Shown here in pieces: positions 55,544 through 64,000 of a DNA stretch of 64,000 nucleotides. Each line of letters starts with the position of its first letter. The stretch's first letter is position 1. Origin of the DNA: Stomoxys calcitrans (Eukaryota > Arthropoda > Insecta > Diptera > Muscidae); NCBI RefSeq assembly GCF_963082655.1, contig NC_081553.1, positions 39,342,945 through 39,406,944 on the forward strand. Reading direction: 5' to 3'. A program made the position numbers and the translations under genes. The notes beneath the pieces are model-generated. The model made no database searches. It saw nothing but the letters and a program-made list of their open reading frames with translations, and was not told the DNA's origin.

Positions 55544-57504
55544 AAAAATTTATGTTTTTTTTTTCGTAGTTGTTACGTTTTTGTTGAATAACTTATCTTG
55601 ATATGCATTTTTAGATCTTACAACCGAATAACCGGAAACTCTTTTAGAACCATATTTAATAAGTATTCCAAAACACTTAGTTGTTACTCGTCCAGGAGAG
55701 TAATGCGCAACTCTTCCAGAAGATTATTTTAAAAATCTTCCAAAACACTCATTTGTTAATCCTCCAAACGATATTTTCGCGATTCTTAGATCTTCTGACT
55801 CACTCTTTAATAACGCATGTGGAAAATTCGTGGAACACTCTTCCAGAAGATCCGTCTTGAAGATACAATTCCTCATGACTGGGGAATCGTTTACAACTCT
55901 TAGACAAGCTCGCCCCCGAACGTAACCCTCATCTAGAAGATTCGCTGACGATTGTTTGGTCATCAAAAATGTTTGCAGGGATGATACCAATAACATTTGC
56001 CCATTTTCATGTGCATCTACTCAGAATAAATTCTCGCATTTCTTTTTATGAATTTAATAATCACGGTTTTGTCTTAAAGACAAATTTTAATTGTCACCAA
56101 TGGCTGAATGCTTTGGTCAAAGCCAAGACACCATTTGGTCTATGGCAACTTGTTTGTCCTAGCGAGCAAGTAAATGATGTTGTTCTTTGGGCTCGTGGTT
56201 GTTGCTATTGCCATAGTTGGTTGTTTGCTATTGTCAACAATGTGTCGTCGTCCAATTGTGCTGTGTCAGAAAATTGAGAACTCCAAACCGCAATAACTTT
56301 AGGAAAAAGAACCGCTGCTAAACACAAATGCTACAAAACCATAGAACACACACACACACAACATTCCAAAGGAATAGAAATAGCAACACCACCAACACAA
56401 TCATGGCACTAGCAGTGGTGATCTCCTCTGCATTCTAGAGGCCAAAGCCAACACCAACAAAGGAGCAAAGCAGCAAGGCAGCAAAGCTTTAGGATTTCCG
56501 TTTCCTGTTTGTTGAAACAGCAAAACGTGGTGTTGATGTCATATTGTTTGTCCGAAAACAGACAAAATAGCACAAAGATGAAATGAAATAAAATGAAAAT
56601 TGTGTGGAAAAAAACCCCCAACGCATACACACACACACAGATAGAAACCCTTAGACAAGTTGCGGTTAGAAAGCTGATTTTCTTCATTTCCCAACACCCT
56701 CTCTTGTGGAGGATGGCCTGGGGGAGGCTTCTCCAAGCATGATAAGAGTATGTCCAGCTTAGCTGCTCTAGTGATTGGTGCGAGTTATGCCATGTCCTGG
56801 GCGAAAAGTTGGTTGGGGCTTAGGAAATGAAAGAAAAAAAAAAACAACAACACAAACACCACAAACAACTACAACGAAAACAAAGATGACCAAAAGTGCA
56901 TCAGCTGCATGTGATGGGATTGCTTAAAACCGCAATTTAAAGCTGATGGTTGCAATTGAGCGCACTCAAACACACACACACACACACTGAGTGCATTGTC
57001 TAATATCTCAATGTCCAGTTAGAAGAATGCTTGAGAAAATAGTTGCATAAAAAGATATTATTGCTTAAATTTTAAAGAATTATTTTTCATTGCGTCTTGG
57101 ATGGCTACAATTTCTCAAACTATAAAAATGCTGAAAGTACTCTAGGCGCCGAATTTCAGCAAAACAAAGATTTAGGAAACTTTTTTTAGAGACAAAATAT
57201 CTGTGATATTTTCTAAAATGTTAAAAGTTTAGTTAAATTTTCCCCAAAAACAAAATTCTTATAAAATTTTCTCTAGGATGAAATTTCAGTGAAAATTTTC
57301 CCAAGGCCATAATTTCAGTGACACTTTCTCAATTTCAATGAAATTTTTCTAATTTCATGAAATGTTTCGTAACGAAAATTTCAGTCAAAAAAAAATTTTT
57401 TTTTCAGTCAAAAAATAAGTTTAAACATTCCGAACTATGTGAAATAGTGCGAAACTAGGGGCCCAATGAGGGATATACCTAAATGTTAACCGATTTTCAT
57501 GATT
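55544..57504. other. Spacer DNA, no gene seen
   Basis: AT-rich with CACACACAC runs (56348, 56630, 56972). 55620-55940 contains loosely repeated CTTCCAGAAGAT/AACTCTT phrases. 57170-57420 has repeated AATTTCAGTGAAATTTT phrases, a simple degenerate repeat. No supported gene. Confidence 0.45.
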
Positions 57505-57592
57505 TTTATAACGTCCACCATAGGATGGGGGATATACTAATTTCGTCATTCCGTTTGTAACACCTCGCCTCTAAGATCCCATAAAGTATATA
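57505..57592 (-). mobile_element. TCE tail tip (type B style)
   Basis: TTTTTATAACGTCCACCATA, GGATGGGGGATATACTAATT, CATTCCGTTTGTAACACCTC and CCCATAAAGTATA. It is cut in the TATA block by a MITE. The rest of the tail is not found on the other side. Confidence 0.75.
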
Positions 57593-57818
57593 TTGGGTTG
57601 CCCAAAAAGTAATTGCGGATTTTTCATATAGTCGGTGTTGGCAGCTTGTGACTCTGTAATTGCATTCTTTCTTCTGTCAGTTATCAGCTGTTACTTTTAG
57701 CTTGCTTTAGAAAAAAAGTGTTAAAAAAAGTACATTTGATTAAAGTCCATTCTAAGTTTTATTAAAAATGCATTTACTTTCTTTTAAAAAATCCGCAATT
57801 ACTTTTTGGGCAACCCAA
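57593..57818 (+). mobile_element. Mariner-type MITE, 226 bp
   Basis: Both terminal repeats intact with TA on each side (57591-57592, 57819-57820). It is inserted in the ATATATA stretch of a TCE tail. A small deletion removes ACAAATTTTTTCAC near the left end. Confidence 0.95.
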
Positions 57819-57907
57819 TATATGTAAGACTTGTTTAGTCTAAGAAAATTTCGTAGAAATCTATTCAGGTTTAGATATACTTGCCATATACATATATCTA
57901 TCGCCCA
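57819..57907. other. Short stretch between MITE and TCE
   Basis: TTTAGATATACTTGCCATAT is weakly TCE-like. Otherwise unassigned. Confidence 0.35.
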
Positions 57908-58803
57908 ATTCTTATGCCCACCACCGAAGGATGGGGATGTATTCGTTTTGTCATTCCGTTTGCAACACATCGAAATATCCATTCCGACCTTATAAAGTAT
58001 ATATATATTCTTGATCAGCGTAAAAATCTAAGACGATCTAGATATGTCCGTCCGTCTGTCCGTCTGTATGTTGAAATCACGCTACAGTTTTGAAAATAGA
58101 GATATTGAGCTGAAACTTTGCACAGATTCTTTCTTTGTCCATTTGCAGGTTCAGTTCGAAGATCGGCTATATCGGACTATATCTTCATATAGCCTCCATA
58201 TAGATCGATCCGCCGATTTAGGGTCTTAGGCCCATAAAAGCCACATTTATTATCCGATTTTACTGAAATATGGGACAGTGAGTTGCGTTAGGCCCTTCGA
58301 CGTCATTCATCAATTTGGCCCTGATCGGTTCAGATTTGGATATACCTGCCATATAGACCGATCCGCGGATTTAGGGTCTTAGACCCATAAAAGACACATT
58401 TATTATCCGATTTTGATGAAATTTGGGACTGTGAGTTGTGTTGAGCCCTTCGACATCATTCATCAATTTGGCTCAGATCGGTTCAGATTTGGATATAGCT
58501 GCCATATAGACCGATCCTCCGATTTGGGGTCTTAGCCCCATAAAAGCCACATTTATTATCCGATTTTACTGAAATTTGGGACAGCGAGTTACGTTGGGCC
58601 CTTTGATATCGTTCGTCAATTTGGCCCAGATCCGTCCATATTCGGATATAGCTGCCATATAGACCGATCTCTCGATTTTAGGTTTTGAGGCAATAAAAGG
58701 CGCATTTATTATCCGATTTTGCTGAAATTTGCAACAGTGAGTTGTGTTACGCCCTTCGACATCGTTCGTTTATTTGGCTCAGATCGGTTCAGATTTGGAT
58801 ATA

Positions 58804-59405
58804 TTGGGTTGCCTAAAAAGTAATTGCGAATTTTTAAAAAGAAAGTAAATGCATTTTTAATAAAACTTAGAATGAACTTTAATCAAATATATAAATGCCA
58901 TTTTGTTCGATAACCTTTTGCCATCTTCCTGGCAAATTTAGTATTCCACGCTCATAGAACTTCTGGCCTTTATCTGCAAAAAACTGAATCAAGTGCGATT
59001 TTATAGCCTCATCATTGCCGAAAGTTTTACCATTTAAGGAGTTCTGCAAAGATCGAAATAAATGGTAGTCTGATGGTGCAAGGTCAGGGCTATATGGTTC
59101 CCAGCCAAGCTCACTCAGTTTTTGGCGACCAACAAAAGATGTGCGGTCTAGCGTTGTCCTGGTGGAATATGACACCTTTACGATTGACCAATTCTTGTCG
59201 CTTCTCCTTGATGGCTGTATTCAATTTGTCCAATTGTTGACAGTAAACATCCGAATTAATTGTTTGGTTCCTTGGAAGCAGCTCAAAATATACCACACCC
59301 TTCCAATCCCACCAAGCAGACAGCATATTCTTCTTTTGGTGGATATCAGCTTTTGAAGTGGTTTGACTATATGAAAAATCAGCAACTACTTTTTAGACAA
59401 CCCAA
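58804..59405 (-). mobile_element. Internally deleted mariner element, 602 bp
   Basis: Ends TTGGGTTGCCTAAAAAGTAA and CTACTTTTTAGACAACCCAA, with TA at 58802-58803 and 59406-59407. Removing the element plus one TA restores GATTTGGATATAGCTGCCAT, a normal type A monomer. It holds the 3' part of a transposase gene on minus. Its first 85 bp or so match the right-hand end of the MITEs, and its other end shares GACTATATGAAAAATC with their left-hand end. It is therefore a close relative of the MITE progenitor. Confidence 0.95.
58879..59326 (-). pseudogene. Mariner transposase, C-terminal part, frameshifted
   Basis: Mariner transposases excise and insert DNA at TA using a D,D34D catalytic triad. The minus strand encodes SAWWDWKGVVYFELLPRNQT, then KRQELVNRKGVIFHQDNARP (second Asp in HQDN). 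After a frameshift near 59150 it reads VGRQKLSELGWE, then YSPDLAPSDYHLFRSLQNSL (third Asp in PSDYH) and a C-terminal stretch to a stop at 58879. The spacing between the second and third Asp is about 29 rather than 34 because a few residues before YSPD are missing. The N-terminal DNA-binding part and the first Asp are deleted. It cannot be active. Confidence 0.9.
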
Positions 59406-59857
59406 TAGCTGCCATATAGACCGATCTCTCGGTTTTAGGTTTTGAGGCCATAAAAGGCGCATTTATTGTCCCATATCGCTGAAATTTGAGACAGTGAGTT
59501 GTCTTCGACCCTTCGACGTCCTTCGCCAATTTGGCTCTGATCGGTTCAGATTTGGATATAGCTGCCATATAGACCGATCTCTCGGTTTTAGGTTTTGGGG
59601 CCATAAAAGGCGCATTAATTGTCCGAAATCGTTGAAATTTGGGACAGCGAATTGTGTGAGGCTCTTCGACATTTTTCTGCAACTTGACCAAAATCGGTCC
59701 AGATTTGGAAAAACTGCCATATAGACCGATCTCTCGATTTAAAGTCTTGGCCCCATAAAAGAGGCATTTATAATCCGATTTCGCTGAAATTTGCCACAGT
59801 GACTTATGTTTGGCTTTTCGACATCCGTGTCGTATATGGTTCACATCGGTTTATTTT

Positions 59858-60020
59858 TATACCCTGCACCACCACTGCGGTACAGGGGTATTATAGATTT
59901 GTGCATTTGTTTGCAACGCTAAGAAGGAGAAAAGCTAGACCCACTGATAAGTATACCAATCGACTCCGAATCACTTTCTGATTCGATTTAGCCATTTCCG
60001 CCTGTCCGTCCCATATATTT
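59858..60020 (-). mobile_element. Terminus of a third, related TATA/GTCY family
   Basis: TTTTTATACCCTGCACCACC, TGCGGTACAGGGGTATTATA, GGAGAAAAGCTAGACCCA, CGAATCACTTTCTGATTCGA and TTTAGCCATTTCCGCCTGTC. It has the same overall plan as the TCE tail (TATACCC, later GTCY) but different sequence. The matching 5' end of this family occurs at 63334. Confidence 0.6.
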
Positions 60021-61954
60021 ATGTGCTGAGGCTTTGCATTTGGAAGTCAAGTGAGGAATAATGACCCATGTGTCCCTCCCGCGTTCAGAGCGGGATTAAT
60101 CTGCACATTCTCCAGGCATAGACAACTACAAGAGTGTATAGAGGCTGATCTAAGACTTGAGTCAGGTACTCGATTCCCTATGCATCTACGTTCTTCATTA
60201 TGAGTGCACATATACAGTCGTTGCCCAGGTCCCTGGAGGACTAGGATGACACTTGCAACATTATACGGATCAATAAACATTGTTAGCCATGGGCTAGGAG
60301 ACGATGGATGGGACTTATGAAACTCTCTGCCCTTATAATAGAAGTTTTAGATTGCTCAACAAATTGGCGGTTGAATAACCCGCCGCATACTCTCGAATCA
60401 CACTGGAACGTCACCAAACGTGATCGATGACCCATCTTCCCCTTCTGCAGGGCTTCGAGAATTACCTGAGACTAGACTAAAGCTAACCAATAACGGCACT
60501 TAGGTGACAGTAACTGAAGTATCCTAACTAAGAATTCCGCCTTTAGAACCACTCTATCGTCTTCCAATTCTCTGATTCTAGGGTCAATGAGATTGAAGGG
60601 ACCTACTTTATCTTGCTGGTCTGCTAGTTTTGCTCACCTGGGGTATTTCTTCTTGGCACTGCGAGACTCAGCACCCTAATCGATCAAAAACAAAATTCTG
60701 AGCGAAACTCTCCACATTTAATTTTTTTTCTACAGTCTGGTAATTGAGGAAGTGAGTGACTGCACTATCTTTAAAACTCCAATATTTCCAAAGCAATATT
60801 GCCATGAGAAGCTTTATGATGAACTAAGTCAATTTAGAAACATCCAAACGCTGCAGTAGAACCATCAAAGTTATTCCCCTTTGGACTTTTGTATCTGTGG
60901 TCCATGGCTTTTCGTGGCAATTTCATGTTACCTTTTGCGACATATAATCATCGCCACAATTCAAGGCATTTTGTGCGGCCATATTTCGATGTACAAAGTT
61001 CATATCGCGAACAAAATGGCAAGGTCTACATGGCAAATTGTAACCCAAATTTTGGGCTGCATAACAACAACAATAAAACATACCTTTTAACAAAAAGGCT
61101 ACCAACCTACCTACCTACCACTGGCAATCTTGAGCGTTCTGTGTTTTTTTTTTTTATTTTTTTGGTTTCAACGCCATAGTTGTTGTTGCTGATGATGTTG
61201 AATTGTTGGTAAAAGTAATTTTTAAAATTACATCGTGATGTTAAACTAAATGAACATTTTTGCCGTCCTTTTCACATTGAACGAAATGCAGCTCAAAAAC
61301 GTAAGCGAGTCACTCAACCAAGCAAGACAGTCAGCTAGCCAGAAAGCAGCAAAAACTTAGGCCAAGACAAGACAGGCAAGAAAAGCCAGCTAAAGGTGCA
61401 CAAAGTTCATAGCAATTTTCGTTTAATGTTGCTGGCTGTTATTGTTGGTGTTGTTGTTGTTGCCATATCACAGGGGTACTAATACTTACTGTATGCTGCA
61501 AATTAAGGTTGTTTCGTATTACTATGGTGGAGGTAGTTGTTTTTGTTGTTGTTGGCATTGCTGTTGCAGTTGTTATTGAAGTTGTAGTTGCAGGCAACAT
61601 CAACATCACCAGCAACAACAAAGTACGTACAAATCGCAAACAAGCGCCTCTAGTGACTTTTAAACAAGAGCACTAGCAACAACAATGAAATTGGTCAAAA
61701 GAAGCCATCCTAAACGACCGAAAGCCTGAATGGCTTTCATACCCCCTAAATATCAAAAAAAAAAAAAAGAACTTTCAAACATATCAACTTTTGTATCAGA
61801 AATTCTTAAGGTCTCTCCTACGAGGGGTTCGGTTAAAATGTTTTATTGGGTCAAAACTGTGTTTGGATCTAGTGGGAAGATAAACCCTTGAGACAATAAG
61901 TTGACCGACCCATGGCAGCAGGGGTATGGCAGACTTAATGAGAATTTTACTTTA
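60021..61954. other. Spacer DNA, no gene seen
   Basis: 60060-60700 has more balanced base composition than its surroundings and could be an old transposon, but I cannot name a domain. 61440-61620 is rich in GTTGTTGTTGTTG and CAACAACA. Poly-T lies at 61143-61160 and poly-A at 61756-61769. No supported gene. Confidence 0.4.
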
Positions 61955-62118
61955 TATTATTATACTCTGCACAATAGTATGGGGGTCATTACGTTTGAAA
62001 CACATCGAAATATCCATCTCTGATCCTAAAAAGTATATATATTCTTGATCGTCGTAAAAATCTAAGACAATATTGCCATGTCTGTCCGTCTGTCTATTGA
62101 AATCACGCTGCAGTCTTA
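61955..62118 (-). mobile_element. Type A TCE tail
   Basis: TTATACTCTGCACAATAGTA, CCTAAAAAGTATATATATTC, CATGTCTGTCCGTCTGTC, then AATCACGCTGCAGTCTTA at 62101-62118, where the sequence changes to a new TCE 5' end. Uninterrupted copies continue CAGTCTTTAAAAATAGAG. Confidence 0.8.
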
Positions 62119-63212
62119 AACAAGTAAAAACGTACTAAGTTCGGCCGCGCCGAATCTTATATACCCTCCACCATAGATCGCATCCGATATCTCCTTTTAG
62201 GCAAACAAAGGCTAAAAGAAAATAATTGATTTAATTGAACTGAATGTTGGCCCATATCCCTCTAGGACGGATGATTTAGGAGATACAACAATTTTAAATT
62301 TTCCTACTGAACTTTCGATTTCTAATGGATTTTCAATGAAATTTTGAATTTTTTGATGGAGTCACGAATTAAGGCCCATTTCCCTCTAGGACGCATAGTT
62401 TAGGAGATACAGCCATTTTAAGTTTTCCTACTGAACTTTCGATTTCTAATGCATTTTCAATGAAATTATGAATTTTTCGATGGAGTCACGAATTAAGGGC
62501 CATTTCCCTCTAGGACGCTTAGTTTAGGAGATACAGCCATTTTAAGTTTTCTTACTGAAATTTCGATTTCTAATGGATTTTTAATGAAATTTTGAATTTT
62601 TTGATGGAGTAAGAATTAAGGCCCATTTCCCTCCAGGACGCATAGTTTAGGAGATACAGCCTTTTTAAGTTTTCCTACTAAAATTTCGATTTCTAATGGA
62701 TTTTCAATGACATTTTGAATTTTTCGATGGAGTCACGAATTAAGGCCCATTTCCCTCTAGGACTCATAGTTTAGGAGATACATCCATTTTAAGTTTTCCT
62801 ACTGAAATTTCAATTTCTAATGACAAATTTCCAATGACAAATTCTAATTCAGACAAATCGGATAATAATTACACCCTCTGGTGGCTCAAGAAGTCACGAT
62901 CCAAGATCGGTTTATATGGCAGCTATACCAGATTATGAACCGATTTGAATCATACTCTTAACACAGTTGTTGGAAGTGATACCAAAACACAACGTGCAAA
63001 ACTTCTGTCAAATCGGAAGAGAATTGAGCCCTCTAGAGGCTCAAGAAATCAAGACCCAAGATCGGTTTATATGGCAGATATATCAAAACATGGACCGATT
63101 TGGCCTATTTATAATCCCAACTGACCTACACTAATATGAAGTATTTGTGCAAAATTTCAAGCGGCTAACTTTATTCCTTCGAAAGTTAGCGTGCTTTCGC
63201 CATACAGACGGA
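62119..63212 (+). mobile_element. TCE with a type C then type B core, nested in a type A tail
   Basis: The 5' end is AACAAGTAAAAACGTACTAA, mutated palindrome TTCGGCCGCGCCGAA, TATATACCCTCCACCATAG. The core starts with five 124-bp type C repeats and changes near 62840 to two to three type B monomers (CCAAGATCGGTTTATATGGC). The tail is cut at GTGCTTTCGCCATACAGACG by a SINE fragment. Confidence 0.85.
62247..62840. repeat. Type C tandem array, five 124-bp units
   Basis: The landmark TCTAGGAC (or TCCAGGAC) occurs at 62261, 62385, 62509, 62632 and 62756, giving steps of 124, 124, 123 and 124 bp. Units share TTTAGGAGATACAGCCATTT, TTTCCTACTGAA and GATGGAGTCACGAATTAAGG. There is no obvious similarity to the A or B monomers. 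It is seen only in this element. Confidence 0.95.
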
Positions 63213-63311
63213 CTGCTTGCATCATTTGTGAGATACTTTGCCATGTAAAACTTCTCTCCAAAGAGGTGTCACACTGCGGCACGCCGTTCGGACTCGGCTA
63301 TAAAAAGGAAA
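63213..63311 (+). mobile_element. SINE fragment, body only
   Basis: GCATCATTTGTGAGATACTT, TGCCATGTAAAACTTCTCTC, CAAAGAGGTGTCACACTGCG and GCACGCCGTTCGGACTCGGC followed by TATAAAAAGGA. The head and 3' block are missing. It joins a B tail on the left and a type A tail piece (AAATCACGCTACAGTCTTA) on the right. Confidence 0.8.
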
Positions 63312-63405
63312 AATCACGCTACAGTCTTAAATAAACCAGTAAGGAAAGGCAAAAGTAGGGCGGTGCCGACTATATAATACCCTACACCACCTAGTGGATG
63401 TAGTA
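63312..63405 (+). mobile_element. Type A tail piece followed by a third-family 5' end
   Basis: AAATCACGCTACAGTCTTA (63311-63329) is the type A nesting-site flank. AACCAGTAAGGAAAGGCAAA, GGGCGGTGCCGACTATATAA and TACCCTACACCACCTAGTGG form the 5' end of the third family whose tail is at 59.9 kb. That element is in turn cut at about 63405 by a type A TCE. Confidence 0.65.
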
Positions 63406-64000
63406 CTTTTTATACCCACCACCGAAGGATGGGGGTATATTCATTTTGTCATTCCGTTTGCAACACATCGAAATATCCATTTCCGACCCTATAAAGTATA
63501 TATATTCTTGATCAGCGTGAAAATCTAAGACGATCTAGCCATGTCCGTCCGTCTGTCCGTCTGTCCGTCTGTCCGTCTGTCTGTTGAAATCACGCTACAG
63601 TCTTTAAAAATAGAGATATTGAGCTGAAATTTTGCACAGATTCTTTTTTTGTTCATAAGCAGGTTAAGTTCGAAGATGGGCTATATCGGACTATATCTTG
63701 ATATAGCCCCCATATAGACCGATCCGCCGATTTAGGGTCTTAGGTCCATAAAAGCTACATTTATTATCCGATTTTGTTGAAATTTGGGACAGTGAGTTGT
63801 GTTAAGCCCTTCGACATCCTTTGTCAATTTGGCTCAGATCGGTCCAGATTTGGATATAGCTGCCATATAGACCGATCCTCCGATTTAGGGTCTAAGGCCC
63901 ATAAAAGCCACATTTATTAACCGATTTTGCTGAAATTTGGGAAATTGAGTTGTGTTAGGCCCTTCGACTTCCTCCGTTAATTTGGCCTAGGTCGGTTCAG
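63406..64000 (-). mobile_element. Type A TCE, runs off the window
   Basis: Well-preserved tail TTTTTATACCCACCACCGAA, CCTATAAAGTATATATATTC, CATGTCCGTCCGTCTGTCCG and the uninterrupted nesting site CTACAGTCTTTAAAAATAGA at 63595. Two type A monomers on minus follow, to the window edge. Confidence 0.92.

Larger units (their letters stand above)
57908..59857 (-). mobile_element. TCE, type A core, with an inserted mariner
   Basis: Tail end TTATGCCCACCACCGAAGGA, CTTATAAAGTATATATATAT, CATGTCCGTCCGTCTGTC, TACAGTTTTGAAAATAGAGA (uninterrupted nesting site, mutated). Eight or so monomers on minus follow, interrupted at 58804-59405. It ends at TCGTATATGGTTCACATCGG, where a different terminus begins. The 5' end is missing. 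Confidence 0.88.

Noticed and set aside
60047..60700. Possible gene or LINE in the more GC-balanced stretch
   Set aside because: No motif recognisable on either strand. Left as unassigned spacer.

Overview
What it is. This window looks like repeat-dense, non-coding nuclear DNA from a higher fly. The best guess is a calyptrate muscid such as Stomoxys, Musca or Haematobia. That is an inference from the dominant repeat: a roughly 153-bp monomer carrying 'ATATGGCAGCTATATC', flanked by TATA/GTCY 'mini-me/DINE-like' ends. Support also comes from the mariner, LOA-, Jockey- and RTE-like remnants and the CAA-rich, AT-rich spacer DNA. I find no intact host gene, no rRNA and no functional tRNA. Every recognisable protein signal is a broken transposon gene. 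The long open frames are artefacts of low-complexity DNA or of tandem repeats whose unit length is divisible by three.

Repeat vocabulary used below. (1) 'Tandem-core elements' (TCEs) are the main component. In + orientation they begin near AACAAGTAAAA, then a palindrome TTCGGCCGGGCCGAA, then TATACCC(T/A)CCACC, then a tandem core. They finish with a GACGGACGG tract, ATCAAGAATATATATACTTT and (C/T)GGTGG(A/T)GGGTATAAAAA. The core is type A (153 bp), type A-prime (154 bp, diverged), type B (153 bp) or, once, type C (124 bp). The TATA/GTCY end matches what is known of dipteran mini-me/DINE non-autonomous elements; a Helitron/Helentron link is an inference. (2) 'Helitron-like' elements have a 5' end TCTTATATTTAAAAAT, a GTTTGTTTGTTCCG block, 126-135 bp repeats and a 3' end GGCTAG|T. 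(3) A tRNA-derived SINE of about 260-320 bp. (4) A 209-237 bp mariner MITE plus one internally deleted mariner copy. (5) Broken LINEs: two large LOA-like copies plus fragments of LOA, Jockey, RTE and other types.

Layout. 0.4-3.4 kb holds TCE fragments around an RT fragment that has been invaded by a 1.1-kb C+T-rich minisatellite, then an RNase H fragment. 3.6-6.5 kb and 11.0-13.1 kb hold LOA-like LINEs on the minus strand. 8.4-10.0, 14.7-16.6, 17.8-19.4, 20.1-22.4, 24.6-28.7, 31.1-33.8, 35.2-37.0, 41.3-42.4, 43.2-45.1, 48.9-50.3, 52.5-53.7, 57.5-59.9 and 62-64 kb hold TCE arrays, many nested. 16.6-17.7, 46.4-48.6 and 53.8-55.5 kb hold Helitron-like elements. SINEs cluster at 37.4-38.5 kb. Spacer blocks at 6.8-8.4, 13.5-14.7, 19.4-20.1, 22.4-23.5, 28.7-30.9, 33.9-35.2, 39.8-41.2, 42.4-43.2, 50.8-52.5, 55.6-57.5 and 60-62 kb show no gene I can support. 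They could be intron or intergenic DNA.

How the parts interact. There is no operon or pathway here. The organisation is layered transposition. MITEs and mariner land in TCEs at TA. B-core TCEs land repeatedly at one position inside A-core TCEs. SINEs land in TCEs and inside Helitron-like elements, and one SINE-bearing Helitron-like structure occurs twice. The most unusual signals are this shared nested junction, the exchange of tandem cores between conserved ends, and the SINE-carrying Helitron-like pair.
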